Origin: VBAS01 sp035318985
GTDB taxonomy: Bacteria; Bacteroidota; Bacteroidia; Chitinophagales; Chitinophagaceae
DNA length: 45,681 nt
Direction of reading: 5' to 3'
NCBI GenBank assembly: GCA_035318985.1
Contig: DATHDP010000105.1
Span: 1 to 45,681, forward strand
Part shown: in pieces, positions 37,917-45,681 of the stretch
How the letters are laid out: each line of letters starts with the position of its first letter
Position numbering within the stretch: position 1 is the stretch's first letter
Position numbers and translations under genes: made by a program
Notes under the pieces: generated by a model
What the model was told of the DNA's origin: nothing
Databases searched by the model: none
What the model saw: only the letters and a program-made list of their open reading frames with translations

Positions 37917-39893
37917 ATGCTAGACGCAAAAATTCCACAGGGAGTTCCTTTAGATGACAAATGGACCCATTACAAAGGTCACTGCAAACTGGTAAACCCG
38001 GCTAACAAACGCAAACTCGAAGTGATCATAGTAGGTACAGGTCTTGCCGGTGCCTCTGCGGCTGCTTCATTGGGCGAACTGGGCTATTCGGTAAAAGCTT
38101 TTTGTTTCCAGGATTCTCCACGACGTGCCCATAGCATCGCTGCGCAAGGCGGTATCAATGCAGCTAAGAATTATCAGAATGATGGTGATAGTGTGTTTCG
38201 TTTATTTTATGATACGATAAAAGGCGGCGACTATCGTGCAAGAGAAGCCAATGTGCATCGTTTAGCTGAAGTGAGTACAAGCATCATTGATCAATGCGTG
38301 GCACAAGGCATACCATTTGCAAGGGAATATGGTGGTTTATTAAGTAATCGTTCATTTGGCGGTACGCAAGTGCAAAGAACATTTTATGCTGCGGGGCAAA
38401 CTGGTCAGCAATTATTGATCGGCGCATACCAGGCATTGGAAAGACAAGTTGCATTAGGCAATGTGAAAATGTATAGTCGTCATGAAATGCTGGATATAGT
38501 GACGATCGAAGGCAAGACAAGAGGAATTATTTGTCGCAACCTGGTGACGGGTCAATTAGAAAGATTTTTTGGACATGCAGTTTTGCTTTGTACTGGTGGA
38601 TATGGAAATGTTTTTTACCTGAGTACAAATGCAATGGGTTGTAATGTAACTGCTGCATGGAAAGCACATAAAAAAGGTGCATGGTTCGGTAATCCTTGTT
38701 TTACACAAATACATCCGACATGTATCCCTGTTACCGGTGATCATCAGAGTAAGTTGACATTGATGAGTGAATCATTAAGAAATGATGGTCGTATCTGGGT
38801 GCCAAAGAAACAGGGTGATAATCGCAAACCAAATGAAATTCCTGAAGAAGAAAGAGATTATTATTTAGAAAGAAGATATCCTGCCTTTGGAAATTTAGTG
38901 CCACGAGATGTTGCATCAAGAGCAGCTAAAGAAAGATGTGATGCTGGTTATGGAGTAGGTACATCAAAGCAAGCTGTTTATCTTGATTATGCTGATGCGA
39001 TAAAAAGATACGGTCATATCGAAGTGGGAAAGCATGGTTTGGAAAATGTTGATGAAGCAACGATCATCAAGCTGGGAAAGGAAGTAGTGAAAGAGAAATA
39101 CGGTAATCTTTTTGACATGTATGAAAAGATAACCGGTGAAAATCCTTATGAAATACCAATGCGAATTTATCCGGCTGTGCATTATACAATGGGCGGCCTG
39201 TGGGTGGATTATGAGTTGATGACGACTGTTCCGGGTTTGTATTGTTTAGGAGAAGCGAACTTTTCAGATCACGGAGCAAATCGTCTCGGAGCCTCAGCTT
39301 TGATGCAGGGATTAGCCGATGGTTATTTCGTTATTCCTTATACGATCGGTAATTATTTATCTGATGAAATAAGAACAAAGAATATTCCAACCGATCATGC
39401 TGCATTTGCAGAGGCTGAAAAAGCAGTTGCTGACCGCATCAGTCAATTAATGAATATCAAAGGCAAGCAAACTGTGGAGAGCTTTCATAAGCGTTTGGGA
39501 AAAATAATGTGGGACAAATGCGGCATGGCAAGAAATGCAGAAGGATTGAAACAGGCAATTGCCGAAATACAACAATTGAAAAAAGAATTTTGGAGTGATG
39601 TAAGAATTCCCGGCGATGTAAATGAAATTAATCCTGAATTGGATAAAGCAGGACGGGTTGCTGATTTTATTGAACTCGGTGAATTGATGTGCATCGATGC
39701 ATTGCAAAGAAATGAAAGTTGCGGTGGTCACTTTAGAGAAGAAAGTCAGACAGCAGAAGGTGAAGCTGATAGAAAGGATAATGAATTTTCTTATGTATCT
39801 GCATGGGAATTAAAAGGTGATCATCAGTGGGAATTGCATAGAGAGGAATTGAATTTTGAAGTGGCGAAACCAACGCAGAGAAGTTATAAATGA
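37917..39893 (+). CDS. sdhA: Succinate dehydrogenase / fumarate reductase flavoprotein subunit
   Basis: This is the catalytic FAD subunit that oxidises succinate to fumarate in the TCA cycle, on the cytoplasmic face of the membrane. At 658 residues it matches the Bacteroidota/epsilon-type enzymes. VIIVGTGLAGASAAASLGELGY (about 37-58) binds FAD, and PRRAHSIAAQGGINAAKNY holds the His (72) expected to bind FAD covalently. CFTQIHPTCIPVTGDHQSKLTLMSESLRNDGRIWVPK contains substrate-binding residues, and GLYCLGEANFSDHGANRLGASALMQGLADG is the C-terminal FAD signature. The leader contains dispersed repeat F. Its stop overlaps the start of a secreted-protein gene. Confidence 0.96.
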   Translation: MLDAKIPQGVPLDDKWTHYKGHCKLVNPANKRKLEVIIVGTGLAGASAAASLGELGYSVKAFCFQDSPRRAHSIAAQGGINAAKNYQNDGDSVFRLFYDTIKGGDYRAREANVHRLAEVSTSIIDQCVAQGIPFAREYGGLLSNRSFGGTQVQRTFYAAGQTGQQLLIGAYQALERQVALGNVKMYSRHEMLDIVTIEGKTRGIICRNLVTGQLERFFGHAVLLCTGGYGNVFYLSTNAMGCNVTAAWKAHKKGAWFGNPCFTQIHPTCIPVTGDHQSKLTLMSESLRNDGRIWVPKKQGDNRKPNEIPEEERDYYLERRYPAFGNLVPRDVASRAAKERCDAGYGVGTSKQAVYLDYADAIKRYGHIEVGKHGLENVDEATIIKLGKEVVKEKYGNLFDMYEKITGENPYEIPMRIYPAVHYTMGGLWVDYELMTTVPGLYCLGEANFSDHGANRLGASALMQGLADGYFVIPYTIGNYLSDEIRTKNIPTDHAAFAEAEKAVADRISQLMNIKGKQTVESFHKRLGKIMWDKCGMARNAEGLKQAIAEIQQLKKEFWSDVRIPGDVNEINPELDKAGRVADFIELGELMCIDALQRNESCGGHFREESQTAEGEADRKDNEFSYVSAWELKGDHQWELHREELNFEVAKPTQRSYK

Positions 39894-40546
39894 TGAGACA
39901 AATTCTCATATTAATACTTCTTAGTAGTGTATGCTTAAGCTCTTTGTCACAAGATTTCAGATCGTTTATACCAAATGATTATGATACACTTGATGATGGA
40001 GTAGCAAGAGGAGATTTGAATAAAGATGGGATAGAGGATATTGTTATCGTTGTAGGATCTAAATGGGAGCAAGATGAAAACTGGAGTGAAAAGGCTTCTG
40101 ATAGCAATGTCGCTCCGAGATTATTGATCATTTTATTTGGAACAGATTCAGGATATGTTCAAATAGTCAAAAACGACAAAGCGATTTTATGTAAGGATTG
40201 CGGAGGAATATTTGGTGACCCGTTCGCTGGGATTGAAATAAATAAAAATGTTCTGTCGATCAATCATTATGGCGGAAGTAACTGGAGATGGGGATATACT
40301 CATAAATTTCGTTTTCAGGACAAAGAATTTTTTTTGATTGGGCAAACAAAATATTCGTTTTTAGCTGTAGAAAATTGTGAGAAGCTAAATGATTTTGCAG
40401 GAACAAAATATGAGGATATAAATTTTGTCACCGGACATTATGAAATGAAAGAAATATCAGAAGATTGCAAATTGCCAGAAAATAAAAAGGGAAAAAGGAA
40501 AATAGAGCAATTGATTTCTTTATCAAATTTTGAAATAGATAATTAG
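39890..40546 (+). CDS. Secreted protein with a calcium-loop-like motif, inside the sdh operon
   Basis: This 218-residue protein has a signal peptide (MMRQILILILLSSVCLSSLSQ). The mature part starts DFRSFIPNDYDTLDDGVARGDLNKDGIEDIVIVVGSKWE, where D-x-N-x-D-G-x-x-D is the calcium-binding loop seen in VCBS/FG-GAP-like proteins. Two Cys lie in LCKDCGG. The region VLSINHYGGSNWRWGYTHKFRFQDKEFFLIGQTKYSF is predicted beta-sheet, and the tail is basic. The start codon overlaps the sdhA stop (ATGA; a second ATG follows at 39893), and sdhB begins 6 bp after its stop, so it is embedded in the sdhAB transcript. A role in succinate dehydrogenase is not expected; function is unknown. Confidence 0.8.
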   Translation: MMRQILILILLSSVCLSSLSQDFRSFIPNDYDTLDDGVARGDLNKDGIEDIVIVVGSKWEQDENWSEKASDSNVAPRLLIILFGTDSGYVQIVKNDKAILCKDCGGIFGDPFAGIEINKNVLSINHYGGSNWRWGYTHKFRFQDKEFFLIGQTKYSFLAVENCEKLNDFAGTKYEDINFVTGHYEMKEISEDCKLPENKKGKRKIEQLISLSNFEIDN

Positions 40547-40552
40547 ACTTTG

Positions 40553-41317
40553 ATGGAACACAAGACTATAAATGTTAAACTAAAGGTTTGGAAACAAAAG
40601 AACAGTAATACTGCTGGTCGATTTGAAACCTATGAGGCAAAGAATATTTCTACGGAAATGTCTTTTCTTGAAATGTTCGATGTTTTGAATGAAGAATTAA
40701 TTAAAGAAGGCAAGGAGCCGATCGCATTTGATCATGATTGCCGTGAAGGTATTTGCGGCATGTGCTCAATGTATATTAATGGTCGTCCGCATGGACCTTG
40801 GCATGCAACTACAACTTGCCAGTTACACATGAGAGCTTTCCAGGATGGCGAAACAATTGTTGTAGAACCATGGAGAGCAAATGCATTTCCGGTGATGAAA
40901 GACCTGATCGTTGACAGGACATCTTTTGATAGAATCATACAAGCAGGAGGTTTCATTTCAGTAAATACAGGAAATGCAGTTGATGCAAATTCACTTCCGG
41001 TTGATAAAGAAAAAGCTGATACATCTTTCGCTGCTGCCGCATGTATCGGTTGCGGAGCTTGTGTTGCTGCTTGTAAAAACTCTTCAGCGATGCTTTTTGT
41101 TTCCGCAAAAGTTACACATCTTGCTTTATTACCACAAGGTGATCCTGAAAGAAGAACAAGAGCTTTGAATATGGTGGCACAAATGGATAAAGAAGGCTTT
41201 GGAGGTTGTACAAATACCGGCGCATGCGAAGCCGTTTGTCCGAAGGAAATTTCGATTGAAAACATTGCCCGTTTGAACAAAGAATATTTAATGGCAGGAT
41301 TGGTTTCTGAAAAATAG
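40553..41317 (+). CDS. sdhB: Succinate dehydrogenase / fumarate reductase iron-sulfur subunit
   Basis: This 254-residue electron-transfer subunit connects SdhA to the SdhC cytochrome. The plant-ferredoxin-type [2Fe-2S] site uses CREGICGMC (Cys 63, 68, 71) and Cys 89 in TTTCQL. The [4Fe-4S] and [3Fe-4S] sites use CIGCGACVAAC (Cys 164, 167, 170, 174) and CTNTGACEAVCPKE (Cys 219, 225, 229). The ATG at 40553 is preferred to the TTG one codon upstream. A strong terminator follows at 41340, ending the operon. Confidence 0.96.
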   Translation: MEHKTINVKLKVWKQKNSNTAGRFETYEAKNISTEMSFLEMFDVLNEELIKEGKEPIAFDHDCREGICGMCSMYINGRPHGPWHATTTCQLHMRAFQDGETIVVEPWRANAFPVMKDLIVDRTSFDRIIQAGGFISVNTGNAVDANSLPVDKEKADTSFAAAACIGCGACVAACKNSSAMLFVSAKVTHLALLPQGDPERRTRALNMVAQMDKEGFGGCTNTGACEAVCPKEISIENIARLNKEYLMAGLVSEK

Positions 41318-41339
41318 ATCCATTTAAAAAATGATTTTT

Positions 41340-41365
41340 GTCCCGCTTCAAGCGGGACTTTTTTT
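41340..41365 (+). terminator. Rho-independent terminator of the sdh operon
   Basis: GTCCCGCTT-CAAGCGGGAC is a near-perfect stem (41340-41358) followed by seven T. It lies 22 bases after the sdhB stop. Confidence 0.9.
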
Positions 41366-41410
41366 ATTTACAACAGTGTTCGTATATTCAACGACTCTAA
41401 ACTTGCATTT

Positions 41411-43582
41411 ATGAATTTGAAAAATATTTTACCGGCAGCAGCATCGCTGCTTATTATTTCTTGTAACGATAATACTAAAGGCGTGACAACAGAAACAAAA
41501 TTCAAGTGGCCCGAAGGCGTGGCCGCACCAACGACAGAAAAGAAACCATATGAAATGGTAGCTCATGGCGATAAGAGAGTCGATAATTATTATTGGATGA
41601 ATGACTTTTTTAAGAAAGGTCCGGACAGCACGAAGGTTGTTGATTATCTGAAAGCAGAAAATGCTTATGTGGATACAATGATGTCAAGTGCAAAAGAATT
41701 TCGAAAACATTTATACGATGAGTTAAAAGGAAGAATTAAGGAAAAGGATGAATCGGTTCCATATAAGGATAATGGCTATTGGTATTACACAAGGGTAGAA
41801 GAGGGAAAGAATTATGCTGTTTATTGTCGTAAGAAAGAAACACTGGATGCGCCAGAAGAAATAATTCATAATGCAAACCAGGTTGGCGAAGGGAAACCTT
41901 ATTACAGTGTCGCGGGTCTTGAAGTAAGTGACAATAATGAAATGGTGGCAATTGGTGAAGATGAAGTAAGCCGTCGTTTGTACAATTTAAGATTTAAGAA
42001 CTTGAAAACAGGGGAGTATTCTCCTGAAACGATTTCAAATACAGAAGGAGGCTCTTATGCATGGGCTGCTGACAATAAAACTGTTTTTTATATTATAAAA
42101 GACCTGACAACCTTATTAGGTTTCCAGGTTTGGAGACATGAAGTTGGAACGGATCCCAAAAATGATGTAAAAGTTTACGAAGAAAAGGATAATCGCCATT
42201 ATATCGGTGTTGGGAGAACCAAATCAAAAAAATATGTCATTATCTCTTCCGAATTAAGTGAGCAGCAGAGCGAACATCGTTTCTTGGATGCATCTGATCC
42301 AAAAGGAGAGTTCAAAGTTTTTCATCCACGTACAATGGGATTGGTATATGATATCGATCATTACAATGATAAATTTTATATCCGCACCAATCTTGATGCT
42401 ACCAATTTCCGTTTGATGGAATGTCCTCTTACAAATACAGCAAAAGAGAATTGGAAAGAAGTGATACCAAACAGGAAGGATGTTTACTTAGCAGGGTTTA
42501 CTCTTTTTAAAGATCATATGGTGGTGTCAGAATTAAAAGAAGGATTGATGAATCTTCGGGTCATTGATCAAAAAGATAAAACAGAACATTACCTGCAATT
42601 TGATGAGCCTGCCTATCTTTCTTCCGTTGGAGTAAATGCTGATTTTAATACTAACACTCTTCGTTTTAATTATACATCAATGATCACTCCGAATTCGGTG
42701 TTTGATTATAATATGGATACAAAAGAAAAGACTTTAAAAAAGCAAACAGAGGTTTTAGGAGGGTATGATAAAAGTGATTATGTAACCGAAAGAGCATTTG
42801 CGACTTCAAGAGATGGAAAAAGAGTTCCTGTTTCAATTGTTTATAAAAAAGGAACTCAAAAAGACGGAAGTCATCCATTGTTACTTTATGCATACGGTTC
42901 TTATGGTGCTACTTCATATGCAACTTTCAATAGTAACAGGCTTAGTTTGCTTAATCGCGGTTTTGTATATGTGCTGGCACATATCCGTGGTGGACAGGAG
43001 ATGGGTCGTGAATGGTATGATGATGGTAAAATGATGAATAAGAAAAACACGTTCAATGATTTTATTGATTGTGCCGAATTCCTGATCAAAGAAAAATATA
43101 CTTCCAAAGGACATGTATATGCAATGGGCGGTAGTGCTGGTGGTTTATTAATGGGTGCAATTACCAATATGCGTCCTGATCTATGGAATGGTATTGTTGC
43201 ACAGGTTCCTTACGTTGATGTAATAACGACCATGAGTGACGCAAGTATTCCATTAACCACAGGAGAATATCTTGAATGGGGTAATCCGGCTAATAAGGAA
43301 GAATATTTTTACATGAAGTCTTATTCACCATATGATAACGTTGAGGCAAAAGCTTATCCGAATATGTTGATCACAACAGGCCTTCATGATAGCCAGGTCC
43401 AGTATTTTGAACCGGCAAAATGGGTAGCTAAGATGCGTGAAATGAAAACAGATAAGAACATTATCCTCTTTAAAACAAATATGGAAGCTGGTCATGGCGG
43501 CGCTTCAGGCCGCTTTAAAGCGTTGGAAGATGTTGCTTTAATTTATGCTTTCTTGTTTTCGTTAGAAGGGATTACCGAATAA
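41411..43582 (+). CDS. ptrB: Prolyl oligopeptidase family serine peptidase (S9), lipoprotein
   Basis: This 723-residue oligopeptidase of the S9A family resembles oligopeptidase B and prolyl endopeptidase. The signal MNLKNILPAAASLLIISC ends in a lipobox Cys (18), so it should be membrane-anchored in the envelope. Residues about 60-430 form the beta-propeller (YYWMNDFF, YWYYTRVEEGKNYAVYCRK and later blades). The alpha/beta-hydrolase domain carries the triad: Ser 575 in YAMGGSAGG, Asp 660 in GLHDSQVQYFEPAKW and His 695 in EAGHGGASGRF. It hydrolyses short peptides; whether it prefers Pro or basic residues cannot be settled here. It has its own terminator at 43606. Confidence 0.92.
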   Translation: MNLKNILPAAASLLIISCNDNTKGVTTETKFKWPEGVAAPTTEKKPYEMVAHGDKRVDNYYWMNDFFKKGPDSTKVVDYLKAENAYVDTMMSSAKEFRKHLYDELKGRIKEKDESVPYKDNGYWYYTRVEEGKNYAVYCRKKETLDAPEEIIHNANQVGEGKPYYSVAGLEVSDNNEMVAIGEDEVSRRLYNLRFKNLKTGEYSPETISNTEGGSYAWAADNKTVFYIIKDLTTLLGFQVWRHEVGTDPKNDVKVYEEKDNRHYIGVGRTKSKKYVIISSELSEQQSEHRFLDASDPKGEFKVFHPRTMGLVYDIDHYNDKFYIRTNLDATNFRLMECPLTNTAKENWKEVIPNRKDVYLAGFTLFKDHMVVSELKEGLMNLRVIDQKDKTEHYLQFDEPAYLSSVGVNADFNTNTLRFNYTSMITPNSVFDYNMDTKEKTLKKQTEVLGGYDKSDYVTERAFATSRDGKRVPVSIVYKKGTQKDGSHPLLLYAYGSYGATSYATFNSNRLSLLNRGFVYVLAHIRGGQEMGREWYDDGKMMNKKNTFNDFIDCAEFLIKEKYTSKGHVYAMGGSAGGLLMGAITNMRPDLWNGIVAQVPYVDVITTMSDASIPLTTGEYLEWGNPANKEEYFYMKSYSPYDNVEAKAYPNMLITTGLHDSQVQYFEPAKWVAKMREMKTDKNIILFKTNMEAGHGGASGRFKALEDVALIYAFLFSLEGITE

Positions 43583-43605
43583 AAGCACTAAAAACATGAT
43601 TTTCA

Positions 43606-43628
43606 GTCCCGCACGGCGGGACTTTTTT
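43606..43628 (+). terminator. Rho-independent terminator of the S9 peptidase gene
   Basis: GTCCCGC-ACG-GCGGGAC is a perfect 7-bp stem (43606-43622) followed by six T. The stem sequence matches that of the sdh terminator at 41340. Confidence 0.9.
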
Positions 43629-43694
43629 ATTATTCTGCTGAGGATGACTGCCATAAAATGCTGAATTTTGCGTTTAATTGAAAAACCACGGCTT

Positions 43695-45681
43695 TTGAGT
43701 CAAAAACGGCTGATACTGCTCTTCGTTACCCTTTTGTTTGCTGTACTGGAAAGCTTTGCTCAAATTCCTGCACAGGATAATAAACCTCTTTCTAATCTCC
43801 GAAAGAAAAAAATTGCTGTTGTTGCCGACACGATCCGCATCGATACATTCAGTGTCATTCCTAATACTTTTCTAATAGAAAATTTTAGCGATTCAGCTTA
43901 CTTTTTTGATAATATAAATGCTTTGCTGAAATGGAGGACTTTACCATCAGTTGATAGTGTTACGATCGTTTACAGAGTTTTTCCTTATAAATTCAATTCT
44001 GTTGTACAACGACTAAGCTTCGACAGTGTCAGTTATAAGTTTTATGCAAAACCTTTTCAGTTTGGTCAGAATGAACAAGAACTAGCAAAAGGGCTTTTTG
44101 ATTTTGGTAATCTTCAATACAACGGAAGCTTTGGCCGCGGTATTTCTTTTGGCAATAGCCAGGATGCTGTTGTGAATTCAAATTTCAATCTTACCTTAAA
44201 TGGATTGTTGGGTGATAGCATTGAGATCAATGCTGCTATTACTGATAATAATTTACCTATACAACCTGATGGCACTACTCAACAACTGAATGAATTTGAC
44301 CAGGTGTTTTTGCAGTTTAAAAAAAGGACATGGAACTTAAATCTTGGTGATATTGATATTCGGGAAAACAGAAGTTATTTTCTTAATTTTTATAAACGAT
44401 TGCAGGGAATCTCATTTGAAACAAACAATTACATTTCAAAAAATACTGCTTCAAGAACTTTCTTGAGCGGGTCAATTGCTAAGGGAAAATTTACCCGTAA
44501 TATTTTCCAGGGATTAGAAGGAAACCAGGGTCCTTACCGGCTTACTGGAGCTAACAATGAATTTTTCTTTATCGTTCTTGCAGGAACAGAAAGAGTTTTT
44601 ATTGATGGTGAATTATTACAGCGGGGAGAAGACCAGGATTATGTGATCAACTATAACTCGGCAGAGATCACTTTCACGCCGCAAAGAATGATCACCAAAG
44701 ACAGCCGTATCCAAGTGGAGTTTGAATATGCTGACCGGAACTATTTGAATGCGAATCTTTTTGTATCACAAGAATTCGCAATGAATAATAAATTTAAAAT
44801 ATATGTCGGCTTTTTTAATAATAATGATGCAAAGAATTCACAGATCAATCAAACACTGGATGATAAGCAAAAATCATTTTTAGCAAATATTGGCGATAGT
44901 GTTCAAAATGCATTTTATTCCTCTGCTATTCTCGATACAGTATTTGATGCTGGGAAAATTTTATATGAAAAACTTTATTATAATCCGGGTACGGGTGTAG
45001 ATTCTTTTTATCAATACTCTGTTGATCCGCTTATGGCAAAATATAGTCTTGCTTTTAGTGATGTGGGGGAAGGAAAAGGAAATTATGTTCCCGACTTAAA
45101 TGGAGCCAATGGCAAAGTATATAAATTCATTATGCCTGTTGCCGGTGTAAAACAAGGAAGATATGAGCCTGTGATCTTACTTGTTACTCCAAAGAAGCAA
45201 CAGTTAATGACGTTAGGGACAGATTATAAGATCACCAACAATACATCATTGAAAACAGAGATCGCCGTGAGTAATTATGATGTAAACACATTTTCGGGTA
45301 AAGACAATGGAGATGATGCAGGTATTGCTGCTAAGGTTCAGTTTGCCAATACTTCACCGATGAAATCTTCAGGAGCAAAGAAAACGGAATTGATCACCAA
45401 TTTAGATTACGAGTTTGTGCAAGGGAAATTCAAGCCATTGGAGCGAATTCGAAATGTTGAATTTACAAGAGATTGGGGACTTGGATTACAAACCTTACCT
45501 GCCGATGAACATATCATTAAAGCATCTGCAAGATTGCAAAATGCAAAAAATAATTCTCTCACTTACCAGTTGATGAATTATCACAGGGGGGATGATTACA
45601 ATGGTTTGCAAAATAATATCCAGCAATATCAAAACCTGGGGGGATGGCAATTAAATAATCAACTGTTCTTTACAAATTTTA
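43695..45681 (+). CDS. Large exported, probably outer-membrane protein, 3' end outside window
   Basis: The frame is open from the left boundary near 43665 to the right edge, giving at least 662 residues. TTG at 43695 gives MSQKRLILLFVTLLFAVLESFAQ, a clean signal peptide. Another TTG at 43668 would add nine residues, and no ATG is available in frame. The mature part is beta-rich and full of Asn and aromatic residues. Recognisable stretches are FGNSQDAVVNSNFNLTLNGLLGDSIEINAAITDNN, EGNQGPYRLTGANNEFFFIVLAGTERVFIDGELLQRGEDQDYVINYNSAEITFTP and, later, alternating strands typical of outer-membrane barrels. It resembles large conserved Bacteroidota surface proteins, but no named family was recognised. 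Confidence 0.75.
   Translation, partial: MSQKRLILLFVTLLFAVLESFAQIPAQDNKPLSNLRKKKIAVVADTIRIDTFSVIPNTFLIENFSDSAYFFDNINALLKWRTLPSVDSVTIVYRVFPYKFNSVVQRLSFDSVSYKFYAKPFQFGQNEQELAKGLFDFGNLQYNGSFGRGISFGNSQDAVVNSNFNLTLNGLLGDSIEINAAITDNNLPIQPDGTTQQLNEFDQVFLQFKKRTWNLNLGDIDIRENRSYFLNFYKRLQGISFETNNYISKNTASRTFLSGSIAKGKFTRNIFQGLEGNQGPYRLTGANNEFFFIVLAGTERVFIDGELLQRGEDQDYVINYNSAEITFTPQRMITKDSRIQVEFEYADRNYLNANLFVSQEFAMNNKFKIYVGFFNNNDAKNSQINQTLDDKQKSFLANIGDSVQNAFYSSAILDTVFDAGKILYEKLYYNPGTGVDSFYQYSVDPLMAKYSLAFSDVGEGKGNYVPDLNGANGKVYKFIMPVAGVKQGRYEPVILLVTPKKQQLMTLGTDYKITNNTSLKTEIAVSNYDVNTFSGKDNGDDAGIAAKVQFANTSPMKSSGAKKTELITNLDYEFVQGKFKPLERIRNVEFTRDWGLGLQTLPADEHIIKASARLQNAKNNSLTYQLMNYHRGDDYNGLQNNIQQYQNLGGWQLNNQLFFTNF

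Noticed and set aside
40732..41280. 182-aa minus-strand frame opposite sdhB
   Set aside because: It is a long shadow of sdhB, whose iron-sulfur motifs prove the plus strand is the coding one.

Overview
The window is a low-GC chromosomal segment of a Bacteroidota bacterium, most likely in or near the Chitinophagaceae. Supporting signs are promoter -7 boxes of the form TAnnTTTG close to start codons, a general lack of Shine-Dalgarno sequences, many short lipoprotein signals, a single-subunit cytochrome b succinate dehydrogenase (CAB order), a fused aspartokinase/homoserine dehydrogenase, and a DUF6249 protein next to an ECF sigma factor. Genes are dense and mostly housekeeping. The gaps between them are rich in short palindromic and dispersed repeats. 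No tRNA, rRNA, CRISPR array, transposase or phage gene was seen.

Layout. 1-3.0 kb: a secreted aminopeptidase P cut by the left edge, small unknown proteins and a YdeI/OmpD-associated protein, all on the minus strand. 3.2-10.3 kb: a plus-strand cluster that begins with parE and ends with parC, with a PKD lipoprotein, a TylF-like methyltransferase and a DUF1835 protein between them. 10.3-13.6 kb: an exported unknown protein, smpB, accD, a repeat-filled gap and a cytochrome-c-like lipoprotein. 13.7-19.6 kb: a minus-strand metabolic block with a class I aldolase, cysM, serine acetyltransferase, a class II aldolase and a cystathionine beta-synthase-like enzyme. 19.7-25.6 kb: a three-gene operon made of an unknown 372-aa protein, a CHAT caspase-like protease with a C-terminal zinc ribbon, and a giant 1110-aa TPR protein. 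25.7-27.5 kb: an ECF sigma factor, its probable anti-sigma factor and a divergent DUF6249 membrane protein. 27.5-31 kb: a C-terminal processing protease, then an N-acetylglucosamine kinase and murQ, a peptidoglycan-recycling pair. 31-36 kb: thrA-thrB-thrC, preceded by a Thr/Ile-rich candidate leader peptide. 36.1-41.4 kb: a conserved unknown gene and the succinate dehydrogenase genes sdhC, sdhA and sdhB. sdhC and sdhA are separated by a 334-bp repeat-rich gap, and a secreted protein gene sits between sdhA and sdhB. 41.4-45.7 kb: a prolyl-oligopeptidase lipoprotein and a large exported protein cut by the right edge.

The most notable points are as follows. (1) The unknown/CHAT/TPR operon looks like an uncharacterised caspase-like protease system. 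(2) An ECF circuit has three copies of TGTAACC-N14-GTAGTC, one in front of the sigma gene and two in front of the DUF6249 gene. (3) A candidate threonine attenuation leader lies upstream of thrA. (4) A dispersed repeat with the core GTTGCGTCGCACTCTTGTAC occurs in intergenic regions, where it supplies the 5' leaders of parE and sdhA and lies next to a palindromic repeat that encodes the first residues of ThrB. (5) There is an inverted array of heptamer units upstream of sdhC, and a potential H-type pseudoknot between sdhC and sdhA. All assignments were made by reading the sequence; no database search was run.
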